This document shows positions 39,104 through 47,513 of a DNA stretch of 64,000 bases, piece by piece; position 1 is the first letter of the stretch, and every line of letters starts with the position of its first letter. Where the stretch lies: positions 1 through 64,000 of the forward strand of contig NZ_CP042241.1 of the NCBI RefSeq assembly GCF_007833275.1, given 5' to 3'. Both the position numbers and the translations under genes were made by a program. The notes under the pieces are model-generated. The model had not been told where the DNA came from and ran no database searches. It saw only the letters and a program-made list of their open reading frames with translations. This DNA comes from Salarchaeum sp. JOR-1 (GTDB taxonomy: Archaea; Halobacteriota; Halobacteria; Halobacteriales; Halobacteriaceae).

Positions 39104-39193
39104 CTAGTGGGCCATCGCGGCCCGTACGCGAATCGACGCGACGGCCGCGACGCTCCCGAACGGCGACCCGCGGGAAGCGCGCGACCGCGTCAT
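39104..39193 (-). CDS. Candidate leader peptide upstream of ilvB
   Basis: A 29-codon open frame from ATG 39193 to TAG 39104, about 80 bp before ilvB. A TATA-like GTTATA lies 28-33 bp upstream of its ATG, so the expected transcript starts at or just before this ATG. The peptide contains a run rich in Val, Ala and Ile (GSVAAVASIRVRAAMAH). An ordinary ilvB 5' region would not need such a frame. No alternative hairpins were worked out, so an attenuation role is inference. Confidence 0.35.
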   Translation of the reverse strand: MTRSRASRGSPFGSVAAVASIRVRAAMAH

Positions 39194-39220
39194 ACGAGAC
39201 CCCCTGACGCGGTCGGCCGG

Positions 39221-39226
39221 TATAAC
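39221..39226 (-). promoter_or_regulatory. TATA box of the ilvBNC-leuCDB operon
   Basis: GTTATA on the minus strand within CAACCGTTATACCGG, 28-33 bp before the leader-peptide ATG. The spacing suits a haloarchaeal core promoter with a leaderless first frame. Confidence 0.5.
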
Positions 39227-39247
39227 GGTTGCGTTCGTGCTGCTGGC

Positions 39248-40465
39248 TCATGCGTCCACCTCCGCGTGCTCGCGCTCCGTGGGGATTCCCACGTCCTCGG
39301 CGAACCGTTCGAGGTCGGACGCGGTGACCCGGCCGTTCTCGGCCGCGTACTCCTTCAGCCGCTTCGTCACGGCTACTACCTGGTCGTCGCTCGGCGCGTA
39401 CCCGGACTCCTGGAGGCGTTCGCGCACGGAGTGCGTGCCCGTGTGCTTGCCGAGGACGAGTTCGCGCTCGCCGCCCACGTCGCTCGGATCCATCACGCCC
39501 GTCTCGAAGGTCGCGGGGTTCTCGATGACGCCCGCGGCGTGAATGCCGGACTCGTGGCTGAACGCGTTCGCGCCGACCACGGGCTTGTTCGCGGGAATCG
39601 GGATGTCGCTCTTCTCAGCGACCAGATCCGCGAGCTCGCGGATGTACGTCGTGTCGATGCCCGTGTCGACGCCGTACGCGCCTTCGAGGGCCATCACGAC
39701 CTCCTCGTAGGCGGCGTTCCCGGCGCGCTCGCCGATGCCGTTCACGGACACCTGCGCCTGCGTCGCGCCCGCCTCGAAACCGGAGAGCGCGTTCGCGGTC
39801 GCCATCCCGAAGTCGTCGTGCGTGTGCACGTCGATACCGGCGTCGGTGTGCTCGTGGACGAGCGAGACGAGGTCGGCGAACCGCCGCGGCGTCGCCACTC
39901 CGCACGTGTCCGGGATGTTTATCCAGTCCACGCCGGCGTCGTCGACCGCTTCGACGACCTCGACGAGGTACTCCCGGTCAGTTCGCGTCGCGTCCATCGG
40001 GGAGAACATCACGTCCGCCCCGGCGTCCCGAACCTGTTCGACCGCCTCGACGGAGCGTTCGAGGACTTCCTCGCGCGTCGAGTGCATGGAGTCCTCGATC
40101 TGGACGTCGCTGGTGGACGCGAACACGTGCACGAGTCCGACGCCGGCGTCGAGCGCGGCCTCCACGTCGGAGTCCACGACTCGCGCCAGCCCGCAGACGG
40201 TGGCGTCCGTGTTCGCCGCGATGTCCCGGACGGCCTCGAACTCCGCGTCGGAGTTCGCGGGGAACCCGGCCTCGATGACGTGCGTTCCCATCTCGTCCAG
40301 CAGCGCCGCTATCTCGCGCTTGTCGTCGTAGTCGAACGAAGTCCGCGGTGACTGTTCGCCGTCTCGCAGCGTCGTGTCGAAGATGCGTGCGTCCGAGATC
40401 TCGGACTGGTCACTCAATGTGCCCTGGAAGAACTCGACCCCCCTGACGGGTGTCAGAGGACGCAC
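39248..40465 (-). CDS. leuA: 2-isopropylmalate synthase LeuA (or citramalate synthase paralogue)
   Basis: About 405 residues of the DRE-TIM family: IFDTTLRDGEQSPRTSF, IEAGFPANSD, HVFASTSDVQIEDSM, HTHDDFGMATANAL and GERAGNAAYEEVVMAL, ending with the start of a LeuA linker (GKHTGTHSVRERLQESGY). The regulatory C-terminal domain is absent, as in haloarchaeal short forms, which have been named both LeuA and citramalate synthase. The start is uncertain: GTG 40465 is given, but a TATA box at 40507 fits a leaderless ATG at 40481 that is in another frame, separated by a run of six C (plus strand, 40438-40443). Confidence 0.85.
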   Translation of the reverse strand: MRPLTPVRGVEFFQGTLSDQSEISDARIFDTTLRDGEQSPRTSFDYDDKREIAALLDEMGTHVIEAGFPANSDAEFEAVRDIAANTDATVCGLARVVDSDVEAALDAGVGLVHVFASTSDVQIEDSMHSTREEVLERSVEAVEQVRDAGADVMFSPMDATRTDREYLVEVVEAVDDAGVDWINIPDTCGVATPRRFADLVSLVHEHTDAGIDVHTHDDFGMATANALSGFEAGATQAQVSVNGIGERAGNAAYEEVVMALEGAYGVDTGIDTTYIRELADLVAEKSDIPIPANKPVVGANAFSHESGIHAAGVIENPATFETGVMDPSDVGGERELVLGKHTGTHSVRERLQESGYAPSDDQVVAVTKRLKEYAAENGRVTASDLERFAEDVGIPTEREHAEVDA

Positions 40466-40506
40466 CAGTGTCGTTGGACATGGTAATACACGCCACACGC
40501 GGGCCG

Positions 40507-40514
40507 ATACATAA
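40507..40514 (-). promoter_or_regulatory. TATA box of leuA
   Basis: TTATGTAT on the minus strand, centred about 29 bp upstream of ATG 40481. The spacing predicts a start of transcription within a few bases of that ATG and excludes the in-frame ATG at 40498 as a normal start. Confidence 0.5.
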
Positions 40515-40720
40515 GCCTGTCCCTCAAACAGATTCTTGCGGGCGCCGTTCGACCCGTCGATCGAGAAAACCGCACGAGGGCGTAGCTGCGTTAGACATTA
40601 AATGTGTATTAATGATTGGGTAGGCGTTCAGGGGAACGACGGCCGACGCCAGGATTTTTACGCTACCAGAAGTTTGGAATTTTCGTATTCGGTGGCCGCG
40701 CGCGCCCCAGTTCTTGACGA

Positions 40721-41359
40721 TTACAGAGATTCGACGAGCGCGCGAACCGCGTCCAGTTCGTCCGGAATGACGGTGTGCCCCATCCCCTCGTAGAGGCGCA
40801 TATCGACCTCGGCGTCCATCCCGGTGAGGATGCGGTCGGTCTCCCGCACGCGCTCCGCGTCGATGTGCGGGTCGCGGTCGCTGCACCCGAGGAAGACCGG
40901 CGTGCCGTCGAGGCTCCCGGGATAGTCGTCCTCGCTCACCGTGTCGCCGATGAGGCCGCCGGAGAGCACTGCGAGGGCGCCGTACCGCGCCGGGTTCCGG
41001 GCGACGTATTCGGAGGAGAGACACGCGCCCTGGCTGAACCCACCAATCAGGGTTCGCTCGCGGTCGATGCCGGCGTCCGCGACGGTCTCGACGACGCCGT
41101 CGAGTTTCGCGAGCGCGGAGGAGAGCCACGGTTCGTTTCGCTCCTCGGGCGCGGTGAACGGCTGGGGATACCACGTGTTGCGCGCGGCCTGGGGCGCGAG
41201 GTACGCGACGCCGTCCGTGGGGAGTTCGTTCGCGAAGGCGAGGACGCTCTGCGCGGTCGCGCCGCGGCCGTGCGACAGGACGACCGCCGCGCCGGCCTCG
41301 CTCAGGTCGGTGCCCGCCGTGACGACCTGCTGGTCGCCGTGTGGGTCGCTCGTGCTCAT
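40721..41359 (-). CDS. Alpha/beta hydrolase, phospholipase/carboxylesterase type
   Basis: 212 residues. Oxyanion region VVLSHGRGATAQSVL, the nucleophile elbow GGFSQGACLSSEY (Ser at about 116), an acid in CSDRDPHIDAERV and His in YEGMGHTVIPDE give a full catalytic triad of the carboxylesterase/phospholipase group; the substrate is not evident. It is divergent from the HxlR regulator at 41480, and shared GTTACC boxes between them suggest that regulator controls it. Confidence 0.85.
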   Translation of the reverse strand: MSTSDPHGDQQVVTAGTDLSEAGAAVVLSHGRGATAQSVLAFANELPTDGVAYLAPQAARNTWYPQPFTAPEERNEPWLSSALAKLDGVVETVADAGIDRERTLIGGFSQGACLSSEYVARNPARYGALAVLSGGLIGDTVSEDDYPGSLDGTPVFLGCSDRDPHIDAERVRETDRILTGMDAEVDMRLYEGMGHTVIPDELDAVRALVESL

Positions 41360-41411
41360 CGCTCTGTTCGAGACGCGGTTGTGGGTTCGGTTTGTCGGCT
41401 CATGGTTTCGT

Positions 41412-41475
41412 CGTGTTACCTGATTCGACGGCGAACCTATTTAGGGGCTTCCCGACGTAGGGGTTACCAGATAAC
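41412..41475. promoter_or_regulatory. GTTACC boxes between esterase and hxlR gene
   Basis: GTTACCTGAT near 41414 and GTTACCAGATAAC at 41463-41475, where GTTA and TAAC form short inverted arms. Similar GTTAC/GTAAC boxes precede the other HxlR gene near 63330 and the HTH gene at 62663. Operator role is inference from position and symmetry. Confidence 0.4.
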
Positions 41476-41479
41476 AGTC

Positions 41480-41818
41480 ATGTCATCCGAACCGACGCAG
41501 GTCGCCGGCGAGGGGCCGTGCTCCGTGGTGGACTCCATCGAACAGATCGGGAGCCAGTGGCGACTGGTCGTCCTCCACGACCTCCTCGACGGCGAGAAGC
41601 GGTTCAACGAACTCAAGCGCTCGACGGACGCGAGTTCGCGCACGCTCTCCCGCGTGCTCGACGACCTCCAGGAACACGGGTTCGTCGACCGCCGCCTGGA
41701 AGAGGACGCCCCGGTCGCGACGTACTACTCGCTGACGGAGAAAGGCGCGTCGCTCTGCCCCGTCTTCGACGAAATCGAAGCGTGGGCGGACGAGTGGCTG
41801 GACGCCCCGAGCGAATAG
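41480..41818 (+). CDS. HxlR-family winged-helix regulator
   Basis: 112 residues from ATG 41480. CSVVDSIEQIGSQWRLVVLH has the conserved Cys and Trp of the family, then RFNELKRSTDASSRTLSRVL (recognition helix region) and the wing DAPVATYYSLTEKG. HxlR proteins are dimeric repressors or activators that often sense redox or electrophiles through the N-terminal cysteine. It is divergent from the esterase gene and probably autoregulated. Confidence 0.88.
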   Translation: MSSEPTQVAGEGPCSVVDSIEQIGSQWRLVVLHDLLDGEKRFNELKRSTDASSRTLSRVLDDLQEHGFVDRRLEEDAPVATYYSLTEKGASLCPVFDEIEAWADEWLDAPSE

Positions 41819-41870
41819 CCCCCGACCCCAAACCCTTATACCCAGGAACAGTATGTTGGATTAGTAACTC

Positions 41871-44174
41871 ATGGGGCTTCCACGCGTGGTCGCATTCGCG
41901 CCCCGCGACCGCCGGAACGCGCTCGCAGACGCGCTCACATCCTACGACGCGACGGTCGTGAGCGACGCGGACGCCGCGCGGGACGCCCTCGCCCCGGACG
42001 TGCACGCGGTCGTCTGTCGCGCGGACGCGGACGGCGAGTGGAAACGCGTCCTCACGGCCGCACCAGCCATCGAGTCGTTCGTCCTCACGGACGGCGACCC
42101 CGCGCCCGACGACGTAACCGCGGCGAACGCGACGCCCGTGTACGCTGGCGACGGCTGGGACTGGGCGGACGCGCTCACCGCGGCGCTCCCGGACACGGCG
42201 AACGGTACGAGCGACGACTACGCCCGATTCATCGAGCAGGCGCCCGTCCCCATCGTCGTCACGGACGCGAATGGCGTCGTCCGACGCGCGAACGCCGCGA
42301 CCGCGGGGCTGTTCGGGTACGACGACCCCGCACGGATCGAGGGGAACGACGCGACCACGCCCATCCACCCGGCTGACCGCGATGAGGCGCGCGAACGCCT
42401 CGAGCGCGTTCTCGAAGAGTGCGTGACCGTGCCGACGACCGCGCTCACGTTCACCGACCTCGACGACAACCCCGTTCGCGTGCTCGCGGCGAGCGCTCCC
42501 GCGACGCTGGACGGCGAACCCGCGGTGCGCACGATCCTCCTCCCGGACGAGTCCTACGAGACCCGCCGCGAACTCGCGGAGAGCCGGGAGAAAATCGCGG
42601 CGATTCACGAGGTCGCGGTCGACCTGGAAACCGCGACGACTGTTAGTGAGGTCTGCGAGCGCGCCGTGCGGGCGGCCGAAGACATCCTCGAGTTCGACCT
42701 CTCCGTCATCGACAGCGTGCGCGACGGCCGGTTCGAAGTGGAGTACACGTCGGAGAAACTCCCCGAGGACGACCTCGCGCACATGCCGTCCGACGCGGGC
42801 CTGCTCGGAACGGCGTATCAGACGGGCGAGACAATCGTCACCGACCGCGTCTCCGAGAGCGCGGACGCCGACCCCCAGGGGCCCTACGAGTCCGCGCTCT
42901 CGGTGCCGATGGGGGAGTGGGGGGCGTTCCAGGCGGTCGCAGTCGAACCCGCGGCGTTCGACGAGTCCGACGAAGAACTCGCCGAAATCCTCGTCTCGCA
43001 CGCGCACGTCGCCGTGGAGCGAATCGAACGCCAGCAGGATCTCCGGGAGCGCGAGCGCGCGTTCTCGGCGTTGCACGACGCGACCCGGGAGATGGCGAAC
43101 GCGAACACGGAGCGCGAAGTGCTCGAACGCGCGGTCGACGCGGCGGTGGAAACCCTCGAGATGCCGCTCGCGGGCGCGTTCCGCCACGACCCCGACAACG
43201 GCTGCCTCCGCCCGGCAGTGGTGACTGATAAGGGCCAGGACGTCGTCGGCGACCACGCACCGCTCCGGAAGGGAGAGAGCCTCGCGTACGACGTGTTCAC
43301 GTCCGGCGAACCCGGCGTGTACAACGACCTCGGCGCGACCGACGGCCGCGCGAACCCCGACACGTCGCTCGGGAGCGAACTCATCCTCCCGCTCGGCGAC
43401 GTCGGCGTCCTCCTGTTCGGGAGTCAGGAACGGGACGCGTTCGACGACGTGGCCGTGACGACGGGCCGCGTGCTCGCCGCGAACACCACCACCGTCCTCG
43501 ACCGGGTCGCGCGCGAACAGGAGGTCGCGGCCGAACGCGAACGCCTCGACGAGTTCGCGAGCATCGTCGCGCACGACCTCCGAAACCCCCTGAACACCGC
43601 GAGCGGCTTCCTCGAACTCGCCAGGGAGACCGAGGGGGACGAACCGCTCGAACGCGTCGAGGACGCACTCGAGCGCATGGATCACCTCATCGAGGACGTG
43701 CTCACGCTCGCCCGTCAGGGAACGCTCGCGGGCGACCAGACCGCGGTCGCGCTCGTGGACGCCGCGCGCGACGCGTGGCAGGTCACGCCCGGAGGAGCGG
43801 GGACGCTCACCGCGCGCGACGAGTCGCTCGCCGTGCTCGCGGACCGCGAACGCCTCGTCGAACTGCTCGGAAACCTCTTCGAGAACGCGAAAACGCACGT
43901 CGGCGGAGACGTGACCGTGACCGTCGGCGAACTCGACGACGGTCAGGGATTCTTCGTGGCGGACGACGGCTCCGGCGTTCACGCGTCGAAGCGCGACCAG
44001 GTGTTCAGCCACGGGTACTCGACGAGCGACGCCGGGACGGGGTTCGGGCTGAGTATCGTGGAGAGTATCGCCGAAGCCCACGGCTGGCGGGTGAACCTGA
44101 CGGAGAGCGAGTCGGGGGGCGCGCGCTTCGAGTTCCGCGGCGTCACGTCGACGGCGTCGCCTTCGGGAGCGTGA
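41871..44174 (+). CDS. Cytoplasmic PAS-GAF-GAF histidine kinase
   Basis: 767 residues, no membrane segment. A degenerate receiver-like N-terminus (1-115) without phosphorylation residues, one PAS (about 122-225), two GAF domains (about 235-380 and 390-540; the second has YDVFTSGEPGVYNDLGATDG as in Bat-type GAFs), a DHp helix with SIVAHDLRNPLNTASGF (His568) and HATPase_c (NLFENAKTHV, ADDGSGVHAS, GTGFGLSIVESI). Ligand unknown; GAFs may bind a small molecule or redox cofactor. Its last 32 nt overlap the convergent kinase gene at 44143. Confidence 0.88.
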   Translation: MGLPRVVAFAPRDRRNALADALTSYDATVVSDADAARDALAPDVHAVVCRADADGEWKRVLTAAPAIESFVLTDGDPAPDDVTAANATPVYAGDGWDWADALTAALPDTANGTSDDYARFIEQAPVPIVVTDANGVVRRANAATAGLFGYDDPARIEGNDATTPIHPADRDEARERLERVLEECVTVPTTALTFTDLDDNPVRVLAASAPATLDGEPAVRTILLPDESYETRRELAESREKIAAIHEVAVDLETATTVSEVCERAVRAAEDILEFDLSVIDSVRDGRFEVEYTSEKLPEDDLAHMPSDAGLLGTAYQTGETIVTDRVSESADADPQGPYESALSVPMGEWGAFQAVAVEPAAFDESDEELAEILVSHAHVAVERIERQQDLRERERAFSALHDATREMANANTEREVLERAVDAAVETLEMPLAGAFRHDPDNGCLRPAVVTDKGQDVVGDHAPLRKGESLAYDVFTSGEPGVYNDLGATDGRANPDTSLGSELILPLGDVGVLLFGSQERDAFDDVAVTTGRVLAANTTTVLDRVAREQEVAAERERLDEFASIVAHDLRNPLNTASGFLELARETEGDEPLERVEDALERMDHLIEDVLTLARQGTLAGDQTAVALVDAARDAWQVTPGGAGTLTARDESLAVLADRERLVELLGNLFENAKTHVGGDVTVTVGELDDGQGFFVADDGSGVHASKRDQVFSHGYSTSDAGTGFGLSIVESIAEAHGWRVNLTESESGGARFEFRGVTSTASPSGA

Positions 44175-45234
44175 CGACGACCTCGGTCCGGTCTGCGGCC
44201 TCCGCGATGTCGACGCTTCCCCCGCAGTCATCGACGATGACGCCGACCGCGTAGAGCCCGATCGCGCTGTCCCCGGCGTCCCCGGGTTCGAACGCGGTCG
44301 TCCGGACGCGCTCGGGGAACCCGGAGCCGTTGTCCACGACGCGCACGTCCACGACGTCCGCGCGCTCGCTAGCGGTGACGCGGACGAACGGATCCGCCAC
44401 GTCGTTGTGTTCGATGGCGTTCTCCACGAGGTGGTCGAAGACCACGCGGAGCGACCCGTTCGATTCGACGTACGTGTTCGGCGGAACGTCCACCTCGATC
44501 GTCGTCTCGGGGGTCGCGTCCTGGTACGCGCCGGCGATGTCGCGGACGAGCGACCCGACGTCAACGCGAGTGGTTTCCGTGTTCTCAGAGAGCGCGTTCG
44601 AGATCGTCTGCACCGTCTCCACGAGCGACGCGACGTGGTCGCTCCGTTCGCGGATAGCACGGACGTGCGCGGCGGCCTCGTCGTCCACCTCGTCCTCAAC
44701 GAGTCCAGCGCGACCGCGGATGATGGTGACCGCGTTCAGGAGGTGGTGGCGGAGCAGTCGGTTCAGGAAGACGAAGTCGTCTCGGCGCTCGTTCGCGAGC
44801 CGCGCGTTCTCCGCGGCATCCGCGGCGTGCGTGCCGATGAGCACGCCGAGCAGACACCCGACGTTCATCGCGGTGAGCACGGACACCGCAACCGAGACCG
44901 CGGAGTGAGAGGAGTCGCCGACGTGAACGTCCGTGACTGCCGCCGTAGCGGCCACAGAGACACCGACGAGGATACCCCACTCCAGCACGGACTCCGCGGA
45001 CGTCTCGTCCACGTTCCGTGCGATCGCGAGCAGTCCGAGCGTCGGGACGACCAGCACCGCGAGTTTCACGCCGACGATAGCGCTCTCGACCGGTGTCTCC
45101 GCTGTCGACAGCGTCGCGTCGGCGGCGAGACCGGCGGTCACGACCGCGGCGGCGAAGAGGAGGGTCGCGAGCAGCAAGAGGGAGCCACGGCCGGTCGTAG
45201 GGCGCACGGCGGGACGTTCCACGCCGCCCGGCAT
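44143..45234 (-). CDS. Membrane histidine kinase
   Basis: 363 residues from ATG 45234 (MPGGVERPAV). About four to five hydrophobic segments fill residues 15-140 (LLLLATLLFAAAVVTAGLAA, LAVLVVPTLGLLAIARNV, and others), with very short loops, like a 7TM-less sensor that detects something in the membrane. Then a DHp helix with LNRLLRHHLLNAVTIIRG and HATPase_c (HLVENAIEHND, DNGSGFPER, IGLYAVGVIV). No extra sensor domain. The response regulator at 45301 is divergent and close, so the two are likely partners. Confidence 0.85.
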   Translation of the reverse strand: MPGGVERPAVRPTTGRGSLLLLATLLFAAAVVTAGLAADATLSTAETPVESAIVGVKLAVLVVPTLGLLAIARNVDETSAESVLEWGILVGVSVAATAAVTDVHVGDSSHSAVSVAVSVLTAMNVGCLLGVLIGTHAADAAENARLANERRDDFVFLNRLLRHHLLNAVTIIRGRAGLVEDEVDDEAAAHVRAIRERSDHVASLVETVQTISNALSENTETTRVDVGSLVRDIAGAYQDATPETTIEVDVPPNTYVESNGSLRVVFDHLVENAIEHNDVADPFVRVTASERADVVDVRVVDNGSGFPERVRTTAFEPGDAGDSAIGLYAVGVIVDDCGGSVDIAEAADRTEVVVTLPKATPST

Positions 45235-45300
45235 AACGCTTTCCCGGAACACCCGGGCACGTCAACACAGTTAACCGTGCGCCCGTGAAACGCTATCGGT

Positions 45301-45864
45301 ATGAGCGATGAGGGCCCGCCCATCGTACTCGTCGTGGACGACGAGCCGGACATGACGCGGCTCTACGAGGCGTGGCTCTCCGGCGAGTACGAGGTCTGGG
45401 TGGCGAACGACGGCCACGAGGCCCTCGAACGAATCGACGAGCGCGTCGACCTCGTGTTCCTCGACCGTCGAATGCCGGACTTGCTCGGGCGGGAAGTCCT
45501 CGAGCGCATCCGCGAACGCGAATACGGCTGCCGGGTCGCGATGCTCACCGCCGTCGCGCCCGACGTAGACATCATCCGCATGGGGTTCGACGACTACCTC
45601 ACGAAGCCCGTCGACCGCGAGGACGTGCTCACCGCGGCCGACCGCCTGCTCTCTCTCGACCAGTACGACGACAGCATTCAGGAACTCTACGTTCTCGTGG
45701 AGAAACGCAACAGTCTCGAACGCGCCGTCTCCCGGGGAGAACTGGAGGAGAACGCCGCGTACAGCGACCTCGAGAACCGCATCGAAGACCTCGAAGAACG
45801 GCTCGACGAGACGGTACGGGAGTGGGACGATAACAACTTCCGCGCGATGTTCCGCGAGCTGTGA
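45301..45864 (+). CDS. HalX-type response regulator, ended at an insertion-like sequence
   Basis: 187 residues: receiver (IVLVVDDEPDMTRLYEAWLS, phospho-acceptor in VFLDRRMPDLLGRE, DYLTKPVDRED) and HalX (about 120-187). The protein stops directly after the HalX core (NNFRAMFREL), whereas the paralogue at 9664 continues for some 25 residues. The TGA stop at 45862 is also the first base triplet of a TGACATCCTCC segment that is shared with the remnant at 18623, so an inserted element end seems to supply the stop codon. Confidence 0.88.
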   Translation: MSDEGPPIVLVVDDEPDMTRLYEAWLSGEYEVWVANDGHEALERIDERVDLVFLDRRMPDLLGREVLERIREREYGCRVAMLTAVAPDVDIIRMGFDDYLTKPVDREDVLTAADRLLSLDQYDDSIQELYVLVEKRNSLERAVSRGELEENAAYSDLENRIEDLEERLDETVREWDDNNFRAMFREL

Positions 45865-46068
45865 CATCCTCCCCCTGCTACCCGATGGGGCGTCTCGCAC
45901 CGCAAGCGGGGACAGTCGCCGGTCGCCGACACGGCCTGCTCTCTCGTGTGAAACACCCCGCTCTCGCGGTCGAACAAGTATACTGATGGCTGTGTCGTTC
46001 GAAAGGCGCGGAGCGCCCTTCGTGATGACGAGAGACCTCCGGTCGCTCGAACCACACAGCCGGTACGC
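45862..46068 (-). mobile_element. Second solo IS200/IS605-type right end, omega-RNA-like remnant
   Basis: About 200 bp without a gene. Read on the minus strand it ends with a G/C stem region and GGGGGAGGATGTCA, as does the copy at 18623 (GAGGAGGATGTCA). It begins near CTACGTATAGGCG and contains GGCGCTCCGCGCC, a perfect GC palindrome, at about 46000. No tnpB is left. Assignment rests on the shared terminal sequence and on memory of haloarchaeal IS1341-type ends. Confidence 0.45.
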
Positions 46069-46827
46069 CTATACGTAGCTCGCGAGGCTCGACTGGCGGT
46101 CCGAACTCTCCTTTTCGGGGTCAAGCTCGTGGCCGACGAGGTCGCGGAGGTCGACGGCGTAGTTCGTGGCCCCGCGTTCGAGCACGAGCACGCGGCCCCG
46201 CGTTCCGACGACGGTTCCGCGGGCGACGGTGGTCGCGACCGGCTGACTCGCGAGGTCGAGTCCGTAGTCGAACGCGAACGTCTCGATGGGGTCGAACCCC
46301 GCGAGCACCACGCCCCAGGCGTCCGCGTCCACGGCCTCGTGGAGCCCGTCGAGTTTCGCCGGGACGCGCACCCGATCCGGAATCTCGGTCGCGATGTCGG
46401 ACTCGATTTCGCGGGCGAGCCGGCCGTTCGAGACTGTTTCGAGGTGTGCCGCTCGCTGTGCGCCCTGCTCGCGGAGCCGCGTGTCGAGTCGCCACTCCCG
46501 GGTGACGCCGACCTTGAACACGTCGGGCGCGAACGCCGCGAGGTATATCGCGTGATCCTCGTGGCAGTCCATCTCGTCCTTCAGGCAGTCGCCCGTGCAG
46601 CGCGCGCACACCCACGTCGAACTGTGCACGGGACAGTACGGCGCGCTCTCGTCGCTACACGCGTAATGCGCGTCGTCGTCCACCGCGCCCGCGCAGTGAC
46701 GCTCTCCCAGCCCGTAGTCCAGTCGCGCCCCGGACGCGAGCGACAGCCGCGACACCTCGCCGTCGTCCGCGACGACCAGCGCCGGCCCGTCCTCGCGGAC
46801 GGCCGTCCGATACCCCACGACTTGCAC
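46069..46827 (-). CDS. DUF2797 family protein with zinc-ribbon cysteines
   Basis: 252 residues. The N-terminal third is beta-rich, followed by a Cys/His cluster (CAGAVDDDAHYACSDES, YCPVHSSTWVCARCTGDCL) that could bind zinc and the conserved DUF2797 block HAIYLAAFAPDVFKVGVTRE with TRLREQGAQRAAHL, a GIY-YIG-like pattern. Function is unknown. It is a conserved chromosomal gene in haloarchaea. Confidence 0.8.
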   Translation of the reverse strand: MQVVGYRTAVREDGPALVVADDGEVSRLSLASGARLDYGLGERHCAGAVDDDAHYACSDESAPYCPVHSSTWVCARCTGDCLKDEMDCHEDHAIYLAAFAPDVFKVGVTREWRLDTRLREQGAQRAAHLETVSNGRLAREIESDIATEIPDRVRVPAKLDGLHEAVDADAWGVVLAGFDPIETFAFDYGLDLASQPVATTVARGTVVGTRGRVLVLERGATNYAVDLRDLVGHELDPEKESSDRQSSLASYV

Positions 46828-46862
46828 ACGTACAGAGAAGAACGCGAGAAGTAAAGCGTCTG

Positions 46863-47429
46863 CTATCGCCCGAGGTCGTAGAACTCGTCGTTTGGCCGCA
46901 TGTCGGCGACCGTCGCCATGCGATTACTGAGGTTGAAGACGGAGACGACGCTCGTGATGTCCCAGATTTCTTCCTGGCTGAAACCGGCGTCGCGGAGCGC
47001 TTGCACGTCCTCGTCGGTGATTTCGCCAGGGGATTCGGTGAGTTTCACGGCGAAATCGAGCATCTCGCGGTGGGCGTCCCCGAGGTCGGCGAGCCGGTGG
47101 TTGGTCGCGAGCTGGTCTGCGAGTTTCGGGGCCTTGTTGTAGATGCGGCAGAGCGCGCCGTGCGCGACGACGCAGTAGAGGCAGTCGTTCACGCCGCTCA
47201 CCGTGACGACGAGCATCTCGATCTCGCCGCGTTCGAGCGTCGACTCCTCGATGAGCGCGTCGTGGTAGTCGAAAAAGGGGCGGAAGTGCGCGGGCTTGTA
47301 CGCGAACGCCGGAAAGACGTTCGGCGTGAACCCCGCCTCCTCGGTTTCGGCCTCGATTCGCTCGCGAACGTCGTCGGGCAGGTCCGCCCGGTCGGGAACC
47401 GGGAAGCGGCGCATGGCATCGTCACCCAT
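46863..47429 (-). CDS. AhpD-like carboxymuconolactone decarboxylase family protein
   Basis: 188 residues from ATG 47429 (MGDDAMRRFPV); ATG 47414 is an alternative. The CMD core has VTVSGVNDCLYCVVAHGAL, with the C-x2-C and His of a peroxidase-related AhpD active site, and a helical C-terminal half (DVQALRDAGFSQEEIWDITS). Members reduce peroxides or act in general stress. It stands alone. Confidence 0.85.
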   Translation of the reverse strand: MGDDAMRRFPVPDRADLPDDVRERIEAETEEAGFTPNVFPAFAYKPAHFRPFFDYHDALIEESTLERGEIEMLVVTVSGVNDCLYCVVAHGALCRIYNKAPKLADQLATNHRLADLGDAHREMLDFAVKLTESPGEITDEDVQALRDAGFSQEEIWDITSVVSVFNLSNRMATVADMRPNDEFYDLGR

Positions 47430-47513
47430 ACCGGGTTTGGGACGGGGGGCCACAAGTAGCTTCGTGCATGCGGGAACCGGACTCCTAAGTCAACCGTCGC
47501 CGTAGCCGGGAGT

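Noticed and set aside
37373-40351. A 992-codon plus-strand open frame opposite ilvB and leuA
   Set aside because: It is the antisense shadow of high-GC genes: Arg/Val/His-rich, without domains, and covers known enzymes on the other strand.
41613-44699. A 1028-codon minus-strand open frame
   Set aside because: It lies opposite a clear PAS-GAF kinase and is made of Arg-rich and low-complexity sequence; an effect of GC-rich codons.
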